From Trichostrongylus colubriformis (lineage: Eukaryota > Nematoda > Chromadorea > Rhabditida > Trichostrongylidae): 64,000 nucleotides of DNA. The translations under genes were made by a program, and so were the position numbers. Of the stretch, positions 1-11,222 are shown piece by piece. Each line of letters opens with the position of its first letter. The first letter of the stretch is position 1. Location of the stretch: assembly GCA_963978905.1 (NCBI GenBank), contig OZ022256.1:37310001-37374000 (forward strand), in the 5' to 3' direction. The notes beneath the pieces were generated by a model that saw only the letters and a program-made list of their open reading frames with translations, did not search any database and was not told the DNA's origin.

Positions 1-2844
1 GGTGTCTGTGTTCCAGCCGGTGTTCCAGAAGCCCATGGATTCATCGTCTCCGCCTTCTGTAATCAACAAAGCTCATCGGGGATTCGGAGAACAACATCAG
101 TCGGAGCATACTTATTTCCGCACAGAGTCAGACAATCACGAATTAAAGCGCTTTCATCAATTGTAAACCGAGTAACTTACTTCCATTTTTGCACGTCTGA
201 AAGCAGTGGCAGACCGTTCACCAATTGGTATCCCCATGCAGTGAGCGGTCGAGTTCCCTATCATCCCCGGTACAACCACTCACTTGCGGACGGACAGAAT
301 GCCGACCGACGTACAAATCGACAAACAACGATGCACAAGGTCACTGTTTTATGCATGTATTAGGAGATATCAGGATAAAAGATTCACCCTTGTGATTCCG
401 GCTAAGAATAAGTCATCGAGTGACACATCAGACACTTTTTGCTGACAGTCCCCAAAATCCCTCCTATGAGTTGTTATCGTCTTGATGTTGTCGAAGGTTT
501 CCTCTGATTTGCCCTCTTCGTTGCTTGACCTTCGTGAACATTCACAGCACAATCTAGTACACAATATTTGTGGATTAGTAGACGTGAATGACCCAAGGCA
601 AGTGTATTTTGAGCGTCATCACTTACTAGCATACTCCCGCACATCTGGCTCATAATGAATTCAGCTCCTCTTGGATACCTTCCACTCAAGCAATGAGGCA
701 TATACGATGCATCATTGATACCAAGTCTTCATGTTTCCGCATTGGTGCTAGCGATAACCACAGGACCGGTGAGCCTGTGCTAGCTCACCATTCAGGATTG
801 GCGTTGTCACGCTCCAGAACATCAGTGCCAGCGCATTCCTACAGGCAATTCAAACCCAGTGCAGGATAACTACCAGATGTAGACGATTCCTTTTGATTGC
901 ACTGTTTTTCTTCTCTCCTGCGCTTCGAGAACGAAATCGACAGGGCCACACTTTATCACGTGAGGCACTTTGTGCGGCAAGATGCACAATCTTAACTCAA
1001 AAAGGCTCGAGGGGAACAAAAAATTTCGTCGTTGGTGAGATGAAACTTCCACTCCCGCTGATGTTTCAAATTTGATGTTCCTTTTCTTTTTATTCGAAAC
1101 TAATTGCCTTCCCGTAGTCCGTGTGGCTATAATGAGATTTCTGGGTTATCTGAATGCAGAAACCTTTGTGATCTCTCCGTGATACATAAGTGGGCTTGTA
1201 AGCAATCTACAGTGTGCTGTTGGCTGGGATTGGAGCTTATCGTTGTTGAGCATCCATAGCATGTTAGTGGAGCCCGTACAGCTTTCTCTTGACGGTTCTT
1301 GGTCAGATCGTTTGAGAACACAGGCTTAGTGATCAACGCAGTTTCACATTTCGAAGCTATGGACTAGGACGAAGCTTTGTAGTTGGGTATCTGACCACTT
1401 CCTTACTCGATTTCGTCCTTTGCTTTGCTCCTGACTTAAGCATAGGCTCAGATTTACAAGTATTCAGGTTGATCTAACGTGCTGCAGTGAAAGTGACGTC
1501 CTGAAGCGTCCTAATCCAAATTATTAAAACGACCTGTTACTTCATCTATACAATACGTTTTCGAATAGAATGCATACAACAACATAGCACAATTTCAGCA
1601 AAAGTGCAATATAATAGAATTAACCATGCATTGGTACAGTGGTGGATGAAATTCAAACCTCCCGTTAAAGTAAGTGGAGTTTTACGGTACTTATAGTGGT
1701 AGAATTTCCATTCTCAAAGCTTAGAATGGTCATAAAATGAATTCTTATCAGATTAAAAGTAGCGGTCACACCGGTACCTAATTTGCTTGAACCACGGAAG
1801 TTGCTACGGTCGGCTGTACCTTACGGGCAACCTTCCAAGCTCTGTATTGGAGAGCAGCTGAGGGACTGCACTGGTACTTCCACCCGCAAACTCTTAGTGC
1901 CTTTTTATACGCTTAAAAGATCTATGTATTAGTTTGCGCGCCGTGTACAAATTTATGTGTCGCTATCTGTGGTCTAGTTTCCTTACCTTCGGTTGACCAA
2001 TCAGGGGCAATTGCAGTAGACGTGTTACTGAAAACTTTAGCAAGCTTATGAACTTTTCAAGGCGAAAGCGACACGAACTGCAAGGAGGAGAAGGATTTCT
2101 CGGAACCGCGGTCTGCCACAGTAATCGAAGCAGTATTCGCCTTTCTCAATATGCGGTCCCTCAGAATAAGCTGCGTAAGTTTTGATGGCGCTGCCTTGTG
2201 CTCCTCGCTTCATTCACAGTTCTGAAGAGGACTTTTTTTCAGGTCATTTTTCCCACAACTTTCATGTCTCGACTGCTTCATCTGGAACTTTGTACATTAC
2301 GAGATACTTTTTCAGCAATGTGGACAATAATTTGAATTTGTGTAAACTTTGTCAGTTTTGTGTCGCTAGCTCTTTTGAACACCATGAACAGTCGAGCAGG
2401 TCTAACATGATGCTAACCCAAACCCCACAGAAAATTCAAATTTGTCAATTTCAAGCGAATACCATCGCAACGAGGAAGCGTATCACTATGGACGCTATTT
2501 TACCTGAGCCTAGGAGGAAAAAGCTTGAGAGGAGGAAGAGGAAGTTCTCCTTCCCTTGCACTCCATTTCTGAGTCCAACTGTTGGAGAGTTTGATGAAGT
2601 ACTTAATAGTATTCACATTCATTGAAAATACCAAACAATAGATGTATTCGAAAAACAAATAAAGCACCTTTTGGTAGAACAGAAAAAGTTCCATCGAGTA
2701 CGTGTGCCCACTTTGTTGGAAGATGAAGGGTTTTTTTGTGAAACAAATAGGGTAAAAAACGGAGCACAGTGATTGCATAACTATCTTGTAATTCCCTGCA
2801 GTAAAACGCCAACGAAGTTATTAAGTGGAATGCGTATTTAAAGC
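1..2844. other. No recognisable gene
   Basis: I see no coding region, RNA gene or repeat with clear ends here. The open frames are short and unlike any family I know. One frame (2182-2625, +) runs 147 codons but has low-complexity composition and no domain I recognise. Confidence 0.5.
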
Positions 2845-3060
2845 CTGACATTTCGAGACTCTCTCACCTTCGTAAAAGGCCTGCTACGTGGCACAAAACC
2901 TGAGATTTTGTTCACTATATCGCCGAATGCCTCACACTTCTTGGTGGTCCTGAGAAAAGTTTCCAGAAACGGCTGAAGGGATCTCGTACAAGAAAAACAA
3001 GCTCACCCAGTGCACCACCGAAAGAGTGAAACGACGCCTCTTCGTCTCAGTTGTTGTTTG
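2845..3060 (-). repeat. Decayed Penelope-like 3' tail, copy 1
   Basis: The segment contains a degenerate form of the motif seen at 4232-4267 and 50805-50838 (GACATTTCGAGACT, then AAAGGCCTG). It is followed by a 180 bp stretch, including a GCTCACCCAGT..CACCACCG block, also present at 4320-4430. The shared order suggests the 3' terminal repeat of a Penelope-like retroelement on the minus strand. Too decayed to set ends exactly. Confidence 0.4.
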
Positions 3061-3108
3061 TGAATGTGAGATATGAATGCTATGCTGTCTTCATACATAT
3101 AGTGCGTG

Positions 3109-3198
3109 CAGTAGGAACATGCATATCCTCCTCACATCAGTTGCTCGCAATGCGACGCAAGCGGCATTTGTGTGAGGAGGATATGCATGCTCCTACTG
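3109..3198. repeat. Inverted repeat hairpin
   Basis: Two 28 bp arms (3109-3136 and 3171-3198, starting CAGTAGGA.CATGCATATC) are near-perfect inverted copies around a 34 bp loop. No target duplication is evident. It could be a small MITE or a structured region of the neighbouring retroelement tail. Confidence 0.6.
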
Positions 3199-4204
3199 TT
3201 CCTAAGGCATTCGTAATGGATAAGCACTCACTTCGTTTTTCATACTTGGACTTCTTGTCACCCAAAACCATGCCAAAACGCATAAAATGAACTTCTCTGG
3301 AGTAAGATCTCAGTCTCGCAGGCCGAAGTTCTGCACTTCACATCAGAGGCGTTCATGCCCTGTGACCATGTGCTTTCCAAGATGTTCATATGACACTTCG
3401 GCTCCAACCAGCACGATGTTTTTGAAGAATTCTCTGGAAGCGCCAAACTTCGAAATGAGAGATGTTGAGGACTACAACGGAAAAGAATCTAAAACGTTTC
3501 CAATAATGGCTGAAATGAGGCCCTCTGAATCAGAATTCGTGCGAAATTATCGCGTGAAATGCGCCCTGAACCTGTTCTTGCTAGCTGGCACCATGAGGCT
3601 CTTGCAGTTCTATCACCTGTTTTTCCACGTCATCATTTCCTTCAATACCAAAATCTCCTCTTTATCTTATCTTACGGCAAAATGCTCAGAACTCTTTTGA
3701 CATGTTGTTGCCACCGTTGCCACCACTGCTGCCAGCAATCACGCCTAGGGTGGACGGAAAAGAGCAGCATGGTGGCGTCGAGCTGGTTTCATTATCTCAC
3801 TCTACAGTCACTCCCACTCCTCGGAATGGCATCACCCCATGGATGTGAATCGGTCTATCTGTCTACGGAGGGGGCATCAACATCGCAATGATCCTGGAAT
3901 AAACATTAATCTGCTGAGGAATTTCTGTCGCGACCAGCGTCTTGATGACTACATTATGAAAGAAATACTTATTTGGCCCCTCTGTATCTCGCTATAACAC
4001 ATTTCCGGCATAATCGCCAAACCTTATGGCTTATAGAGTTATTTATGGTACCGTTTGAGCTCTGCACACGTGTTCTTTGGAGCCTTGCATCTGTTCGAAC
4101 TTATAGTCGAATCCTGATAGAGAAACATCTCAATTGGGTGAAATATTCCGGCTTTTTCTCTTCGTTAAAGCTCGGCATCAATATTAATTTGATTCTGGTT
4201 TATC
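3199..4204. other. Unassigned stretch
   Basis: A 137-codon frame (3287-3700, +) is open but has no motif I can name. No splice pattern or repeat boundary is visible. Confidence 0.4.
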
Positions 4205-4560
4205 TGTTATGTCAACGGAGTTGTTAGGTGAAATATTTCTTGACGGCCAACGTTTCGACTAGATCGTCTTCCTTAAAGGCTTAAACGTGCTCAAGATGTT
4301 GGTTTTTTTCACTATACAGCAAACGCCTCATTCCCCTAGCGGTTCTCACAGAAAATTCGGGGGAACACCGAAGAAATCCCGTACGCTAGAAATGAGCTCA
4401 CCCAGTCCACCACCGCTAGAGCGGGGCAATGCCATTCCGAGTTAAATGTTGTTTGTGAATTAGGGATAGCATGCTGTCATTATACGTAAGTCCTGCAGTG
4501 AATGATGAAGCCACTCATGAATTGTTGAAAAACTATCATAGTAACATGTTTCTGGGAAAC
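4205..4560 (-). repeat. Decayed Penelope-like 3' tail, copy 2
   Basis: It contains AACGTTTCGACT..CGTCTTCCTTAAAGG, a degenerate hammerhead-type core when read on the minus strand. It is followed by the same GCTCACCCAGT..CACCACCG block as copy 1. Boundaries are approximate. Confidence 0.4.
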
Positions 4561-4898
4561 TTGTCAAGTAATTGTAGAAAATTTGAACGCACAATCGTAC
4601 ATCAACATTAAGTTTTAGCTTAGAATCCGAGAAAAATTTTACCTTGATTTTCCAAAAATGTAGCTTTTGCGATAGCGAGAAATGATAAAGCTACTCAAGA
4701 ATTTTCCGTCGCTTCTCATCAGTACTTGTTGAAACGTTTCAATGTTGTGATGCCTCTCTTTTCAGGTAATGGGGAAGGAGAAACCTCTATCTGATTTTGA
4801 AAAAAGCCAAATTGTCGCGAAAAAAGCTCTTCGGTCACCAAGTCGTCATATTGCGCGAGAATTGGACCGCAGCCTTTCAGAAGTCGACAACTTCCTAA

Positions 4899-5449
4899 GG
4901 TTGCGTTCATACCAAATCGAATGAGAGTTTTGGCGCATCGGTGCATCCGCGATTTGCGAGAATTGACGTGCCACGTCGTCCTTTTGAACGCGGCGCGTGC
5001 CAACGTGCGGTTGATTTCTTTTTCTCTCTTTTCATCTCTTGACCTTCTTCTGTTATGGCAAATATCCAAAATCGCGGATGCGCCAATACTCTCATCTTTC
5101 AATCGATATGTATCCTATCCATCACGCGAATGCGCCAATTCTCTCAAATCGCGGATGCGCGGATGCGCCGATACGCCAATACTCTCACTTTTTCGATCGA
5201 CATGTATGTTATCAATCACGCGAATGCGCCAATTCTCTCAAATCGCGGATGCGCCGATGCTCCGATCCGCCAATGCGCCGGTGCGCCAATACTCTCATTT
5301 TCTATGTCGATACGTATCTTATGCATGACACGAATGCGCCGATACGCCAATGCGCCGATGCGCCAATACTCTCATTTTCAGATCGATACGTATCTCATGC
5401 ATGACGCGAATGCGCCAAATCTCTCATTCAATTTGGTATGAACGCAGCC
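4899..5449. mobile_element. MITE, GCGTTCATACC family, tandem copy 1
   Basis: Non-autonomous DNA transposon of 551 bp. Terminal inverted repeats start GGTTGCGTTCATACCAAAT and end ..GGTATGAACGCAGCC. Flanking TAA lies at 4896-4898 and 5450-5452, fitting a 3 bp TWA target as in PIF/Harbinger-type elements. The interior is an irregular satellite of GCGAATGCGCCAATTCTCTC units. It has no coding capacity. Confidence 0.8.
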
Positions 5450-5452
5450 TAA

Positions 5453-5984
5453 GGTTGCGTTCATACCAAATCGAATGAGAGTTTTGGCGCATCCGCGATT
5501 TGAAAGAATTGTGTCACGTCACCCTTTTGAACGCGGCACGTGCCAACGTGCGGTTGATTTCTTTTCTTCTCTTTTCATTTCTTGATCTTTTTCTGTTATG
5601 GCAAATATCCAAAATCGCAGATGCGCCAATACTCTCATTTTTCAATCGATATGTATCCTATCCATCACGCGAATGCGCCAATTCTCTCAAATCGCGGATG
5701 CGCGGATGCGCCGATACGCCAATACTCTCACTTTTTAAATCGACATGTATGTTATCAATCACGCGAATGCGCCAATTCTCTCAAATCGCGGATGCGCCGA
5801 TCCGCCAATGCGCCGATGCGCCAATACTCTCATTTTCTATATCGATACGTATCTTATGCATGACGCGAATGCGCCGATACGCCAATGCGCCGATGCGCCA
5901 ATACTCTCATTTTCTGATCGATACGTATCTCATGCATGACGCGAATGCGCCAAATCTCTCATTCAATTTGGTATGAACGCAGCT
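5453..5984. mobile_element. MITE, GCGTTCATACC family, tandem copy 2
   Basis: Head-to-tail partner of the element just upstream, very similar over its whole length and shorter by a few internal repeat units. Both share the central TAA (5450-5452); the outer TAA is at 5985-5987. Confidence 0.8.
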
Positions 5985-6799
5985 TAAGGAGCATCATAGG
6001 GAACTAAGAAAAGTTCTGAGTGCCCTTCTCCACTATTCTAGAAGGATAAGCGGCGTGTTATCAAGGAAGCATCGAATTCCACCAAGTCAAGTTTGGATAA
6101 TAGGTCTTCTTTGGAGGTGAAGATCTCCAAAACAATTGTTTAGCGGGTTCTCAAGAGTGCAAGTTTATCTTGCGCCCGAAAATGAAGAAATAACCATTCT
6201 GACACAAGAACACCTTTAAAATCTACTGCAGTTTGTCAAAACATGCAGCCTAGTGGACTGAAGTAAGGTACCTATTAGGTCGGAAAGTCCCTCTTGCTTT
6301 CTTATGATGTTTTTCCTCCAGTTTTTTTTCTGATAAAAAAAGTTCAACTGCGACGAATTAGATGGCAAGCGATAGTGCTGGCATGACCTGAGAAAGCACG
6401 TGCTTCGATTTTCAAGAAATTTCAAAGAAGGGGCCGTGATGGTATGGGCCGCAATGAAGAAACGCTGAAGCTATGTTTTGTTCTCAAAAAGATCAGATCT
6501 GCCGGTAATCAAGTGGTTATGCCCCGTACTCACCTGTACTGGCCGGCAAATATGTAGCCCCGACCTCAGTGCGGTGGGAAATGTACGGGGCTTTATGTGG
6601 CGGATTTACGCAGGTAACAGGGAATTCCGAGGAGGTAAGGAATTCAAAGAGGCTATAATCCACGCGTGACATCAAGGGGACCAAAATCTTATTGATAAAC
6701 TTTTTTAATGAGTCTAGACAATCGGATTTTTCAGGTCATTTGAAGAGACGGAAAACCATCAGATTATTAAAGTGGCGTATGCCCTTCCTGTTGTTTATG

Positions 6800-7012
6800 A
6801 TTTGTTGAAAATTTTGCTTTCCTTATAGGCTTTATCACTCTGCACCACAGCAAAGCGGCATTTTTCGAAAAAATGAAGATAGGTTTGTTCCAAGTATACT
6901 GAGTTATGGGCAAAAGCTCGGTGTCGGACGGAACTCGAACGCGCACTCCATGCTTTCCGGGCATATGTGCTAATCCATTACACTACCGACGCCCCTTTCA
7001 CCTTAACTAAGC
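6800..7012 (-). repeat. tRNA-derived SINE (minus copy)
   Basis: The minus strand shows a tRNA-like head at 6921-6992 with A box GTGTAATGGATTAGCAC and B box GTTCGAGTTCC, preceded by AGTTAAGGTGAAAGGGG. The tail (CTTTTGCCCATAACTCAG) matches the copy at 32800-33030. The left end of the body is not sharp. Confidence 0.7.
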
Positions 7013-7210
7013 TCCAGGAGCTGAGTTGAGGTGAAAGGGGTGTCGGTAGTGTAATGGATTAGCACATATGCCCGGAAAGCATGGAGTGCGGGTTGGAGTC
7101 CCGTCCGACATCGAAGCTTTTGTCCATACTTGTAATACTTGTAACAACCTTGGCATCGCGGGCTACGCCGAAAATCAGCAGCTAGTATCAACATTCAAAA
7201 ATAAATTTGT
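7013..7210 (+). repeat. tRNA-derived SINE (plus copy, head-to-head)
   Basis: The tRNA-like head is at 7040-7111 (72 nt). The acceptor stem GTGTCGG pairs with CCGACAT, the anticodon stem TATGC with GCATG around loop CCGGAAA, and the T loop is TTGGAGT. The anticodon would be GGA, but position 33 is C instead of U and the variable arm is short, so I read it as a SINE promoter and not a working tRNA. The body CTTTTGTCCATACTTG.. follows. It faces the minus copy across 40 bp. Confidence 0.7.
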
Positions 7211-8784
7211 TCTATTGTGTCGAGCGCTGCGAGAACGCCCCCCGCAACTGCCCGAGTTTTCATGCTGGACTGTTTGTTAGATTTTATGTAATGTCTCTAT
7301 TCACGCTAATTAGAATGACTTTGGTGCCTGGAAGAATCGTCAAATTTGGCGGGTGTTTGTTGACAAATGATTTCTCTTTAAATTCAGTAAGCAAGGCGGA
7401 AGCTGGTTTCTCTGAGTTGGGCAATAGACATCCCTTTACGCTGCACCAATCGAGATCACATTTCTCAGAAAGCTTTATTTCATACACCAGCTTTGTCTGC
7501 TCTCAATCCTCAGAGTATCTTCAAGCAAAGAACTAGTAATTTTACTTACCTATGTGAAAACAAGATCAAAAAAAGCACTTTTTAATTAAAAACCAAGGCA
7601 AACACATGTTATCAAGCAGGTGACCGAAACTGGTATTTAGAAAGGGACGATTACCAGACTGTTGAATTACGATTACCAGTTTGTTGAGCATCAACACCAA
7701 ACACCTCCTGAAAAATATAGGTACGTTTGTTGACCATTGATGAGGACATGCCAACAATAGCAGCTGGAATTCAACGAAAACACGCTTCTACTATGATTAC
7801 CACAAACCGATAACATCAAGAGAAATAATACACTATTATCAGGCGCCGTAGTAAAATACTTACTCCATTTTCCGCTGAGTGATAACTAGAGAAAGACTCA
7901 CTTCTGTCGCAACTGGAATCTATGGCTAACCTTCTGAATTCCGAATGTTAAATCCTCCCAAGCGGGCATTGCAGCAACCGTATAGGAGAGTACGGTAGCC
8001 AGCAACAACGGCAGCATATCATAAACGCTTATCGGCGCTCATTAGTACGGAGCAACCTCGTAGAAAACTTTGACTTTGCCATCGTTTCTGGGGAGCAGAA
8101 GTGCCTGGAAAAGATAGAGAGACCAAGCCAGGTTGTATTTCGATAAAACCATTACAACCTCATATATATTCGCGTCTCCAAATAGCAGGAGAGAAAATAT
8201 AATTTTCCTTATACGCAGCTATTGTCGAATAAAAACAAGCATTTGATAGCTTGGAGTGGTCTGTGGACACACTTCCGAGGAGATGTATACGTTCAGAATT
8301 TATAGAAATGTCATGGCGACCATACAATCACTCTTTCATACCCGTTCTTGTCAATTCTCACCCTGTTTCCGTCACCCCTCGAAGAAGTATAAAGTACGGA
8401 GATACATAGGGGCTGAAACTCTTTAATGCCACTTTACATGTGATTCTCAGCTCCATAAATTGAGACTTGCCGTGTAAGAATCGAGGGCAGGTTTTTGATT
8501 ATGCAGACAACAGTACCGTGCTGACTTGGTTCCGTTCCATGTCGGAAAATGTCCTCGAACGCGTCTACCAGAGTCGGAGCTTTCTTAATAACACAGCACT
8601 GCTTTTGAGTTGTGAAACATCCTACCATCAAATCTTTAACGATGAAAAAATGTTCCACTTTGCTGACCACGTCCTTCACCTTTCCTTCCCACTCAATGGA
8701 CCAGCTGAAGCTGCCCACCGAATGCAGTCCAGATGAAATGCTCTTGAAAGGCATTTATATATGTCCTGCAACAGGGTATTTTCC
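7211..8784. other. No recognisable gene
   Basis: Several short frames (for example 8467-8736 + and 8434-8754 -) overlap antiparallel, and neither shows a motif I know. Being directly upstream of an RTE 3' end, the region may be decayed LINE sequence. Confidence 0.4.
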
Positions 8785-9290
8785 CTTCCTCTGGAGAAAC
8801 GAGCCTTCGACCATTGTGTCATACCATGAGCGCTCTATTAGACGGAGACGTGGTCTCGGGCATCGGACTTCAGTAAGTTGGCTATGGCACAAGGAAAGTT
8901 AGAGAGAAGGATGATGATACTTCCAATGCTGCACCGATGGAGCGGTGGAAGGATGAGATCAATTACGAAACTGAACTACAAAAACTGAGCTGCGAACGAA
9001 ACTTTCAGGAAGAAAAGATAAGAGAAATGAACGACAGTGAATGGGCACGGACGGTAACAACATGGATTTCCTGTGATCACGTGGGTCGAAGAAGGTAAGG
9101 ACATTCTTGTACCAGATGGCGCGATGATCTATCAAAAAAGACTGGATAGAACTGGTGGAGTGACAAGTGAAAAATTCAGCCAGACCATGATACGGCATTC
9201 GAATATGAATTGATCCCGTCATTAAACTCAAAACTGAACTTCACTGACCCAAGCGAACTAACAAAACTGAACTGATCTTTTTAACGTGTA
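8785..9290 (+). pseudogene. RTE-like LINE, 3' end of ORF2
   Basis: Fragments in different frames read KRAFDHCVIP, SKLAMAQGKLERRM, KIREMNDSEWAR and TRWRDDLSKKTG. This is the order found in the C-terminal region of RTE-type reverse transcriptase proteins (..CVLPALTYG..ERRMLG..W.R.VT.WI..GRP.TRW.DD). Frameshifts and stops break it. It is 5' truncated. The match is to the family pattern, not to a named element. Confidence 0.6.
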
Positions 9291-10651
9291 TACCCAATAA
9301 AACAATCCTACTATCTGTGAAAAAGGAATGCCTGCATTCGATTGTCTAGCGCGTCTGAGGGTCCCTGCGCAGACGAATATAGCGCGAAAAATGAGCCTGG
9401 AATTCTTTAGTTCTAGCGCAGTTTGAGTTTGCACAGCAGCCAGTTACCGACTGCTTCACATGCTCGAGCATGAATCGAGAATTCCTTCGGGGTTTCGGCT
9501 CAATTTGGTTGGTAAGACTGGTCGTATTATTATTAAAGTCCTATCGGGCCCACTTCGATGACCACCTCGTTTCAGAGATTTTTGGACCGGTAAGGTTATA
9601 CCTGCAAAAAAGTCAATAACTTTATTTTGTGTAGAAACACTACGACTATGGATCCTTTACCCTCGAAAGTGCGCTTAAATTCTAAAAAATTTCTCTCGAC
9701 CCAGCGCTTGACCCTGCTTCATCACAGTCCCTTGCTACATGGTTACGGGTGACACATTGATACTGTAAGAGAGACCGGAAATTAGTTTTACACACTGCTT
9801 TCGAACTGCGTGGTTGTACCTGTCCTGCATGACCATCGGCCCGCGAGGGAAGCTAGTTCTCCCGCTGGTAGTGCCTTGACTTGACAGCCAGTGTTATTCA
9901 ATCATAAAAACATCTCAGCGTATGTGTGGCTCACCCATGAGTTATGTTGAAATCTGTACAGACAATTCACCACCCTGGGAGGGAGAAGGACTTTAGTCAG
10001 GATTACTACTCCGCAGTTCATCGAACTCGCCCATGGCTTGACCACCTTAATTGCTTCCGCTTTCGACAAGAATTCATGTCAAGAATAGAACGCGTGAATT
10101 TCGTTTGGACAAACAAAGATTCGCCGAAGTAATGGAAATCAGAGTGAGTTCATAGTACCGGCGAAAACTGAGTGAAACTGGAAAGTCGAACGATGAGTCT
10201 GTGGTAGATGAATATAATAGCATATATGCGTTCATGGGAGTACTTTCTACCAGCCTCAAAACGCCCGTGATAGACAGGATATTTTCTTCAGACTTCACCC
10301 ACACGCGTTTGCTGACGTAGCAAGGATTTTGATTATGTAGTTTTTATGAGCCGAAACAATTGAAACATGTCCAGCAGTCAGCTCATCTGATTAGGTGAGG
10401 TTATCCCACAGGCAGATAGGAGGAAGGTGCGAAGGTAGGTGCAAGTGACTCTTTAATTGCATTCCTAACCGAAGCCCCACACTAGAAAAACCAGAGATGG
10501 TCTGACTGACTCAAATCCCTCTGGTGACGCGGCAATATGCAGGTGCCAATATCTTGCTTTTCATTAACAAGATGATAAACACTGCACAACCAAAAAACGC
10601 AGATACTGAAAAAAATTTTGTAGCGCTTTAACGTTTCCCAGCACTACATTA
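9291..10651. other. No recognisable gene
   Basis: Only short frames (62 and 76 codons) with no motif. Nothing repeated elsewhere in the window was noticed. Confidence 0.45.
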
Positions 10652-11222
10652 GTGGCAGACAACACGAGTATCAGTGACAAACAACGTATTCACTGTTCAA
10701 AACAGTTGATCGATCTCAGCTTACTTTATAAGACTACCACAGGCGAAATCTGTTTGAAACTGCACGACCTTTTTGAGTTATCCTCTACCATCGGTACCTC
10801 AAGGGGGCACCCTTTCCGTATACGTCCCTATAAGCCCAACACCTCAGCATTTGAGGGCTCGCTTCTGGTCCGGGTAGTAAAACAATGGAACTCTTTGAAT
10901 TGCGATTTCTTTAAATGGAAGCAGGCTTCTGTCTTTCAAGATCACCTGGCGTCCCACCTGAGGAACTTACCTTCGTTGTTGGATTATACAACGGCTGATT
11001 CAGTGGACTGGACTCCAAACTCTGCTCCATCTAATGAACAGCGCATCTGATTTCGGCTACGAAGTAATCAATTATAAAACAAATAACTGTTATTTACGTC
11101 GAGGATATGTTATTATCGCGTTCCTTTGTGTGTTTCCCACGTTCCTTGTTGTATTATTGCTTATTCATGTGTGCCTATCATGTTGTTCGTGGAAGAATAA
11201 ATAAATAAATAAAACATAACAC
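10652..11222 (+). pseudogene. Non-LTR retrotransposon C-terminus (CR1/Jockey-like)
   Basis: A 132-codon frame (10652-11050) reads LIDLSLLYKTTTGEICLKLH, then TSRGHPFRIRP and VRVVKQWNSLNCDF. This is the pattern that closes ORF2 of CR1/Jockey-group LINEs (LFYKI..RGH..KL..R.FS.RVV..WNSLP). A 3' tail of four AATA units at 11197-11214 fits the simple-repeat tail of such LINEs. The copy is 5' truncated at about 10650 and contains only the last part of the protein. Confidence 0.65.

Larger units (their letters stand above)
4769..6530 (+). pseudogene. Tc1/Tc3-like transposase, split and decayed
   Basis: Cut-and-paste DNA transposase relic. Codons from 4769 read MGKEKPLSDFEKSQIV then a helix-turn-helix stretch ending near SEVDNFLR, the N-terminal DNA-binding domain of Tc1/Tc3-type transposases. 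The frame is broken at 4896 by two tandem MITEs and resumes at 5988 (LRKVLSALLHYSRRIS, then a TLTQEHLK region). Near 6345-6460 fragments with frameshifts and stops match the WHDLRK..FSRNF..GAVMVWAA part of the catalytic core. Removing the 1089 bp insert leaves a single TAA. Several in-frame stops make it inactive. The HTH residues fit this family well; the 3' end is uncertain. Confidence 0.7.

Noticed and set aside
2182..2625. 147-codon frame as a gene
   Set aside because: No motif, splice partner or compositional support.
5039..5976. Long overlapping open frames in all three frames (up to 158 codons)
   Set aside because: They are by-products of the satellite units inside the two MITEs; the peptides are repeats of NAPILSNRGC-like strings.
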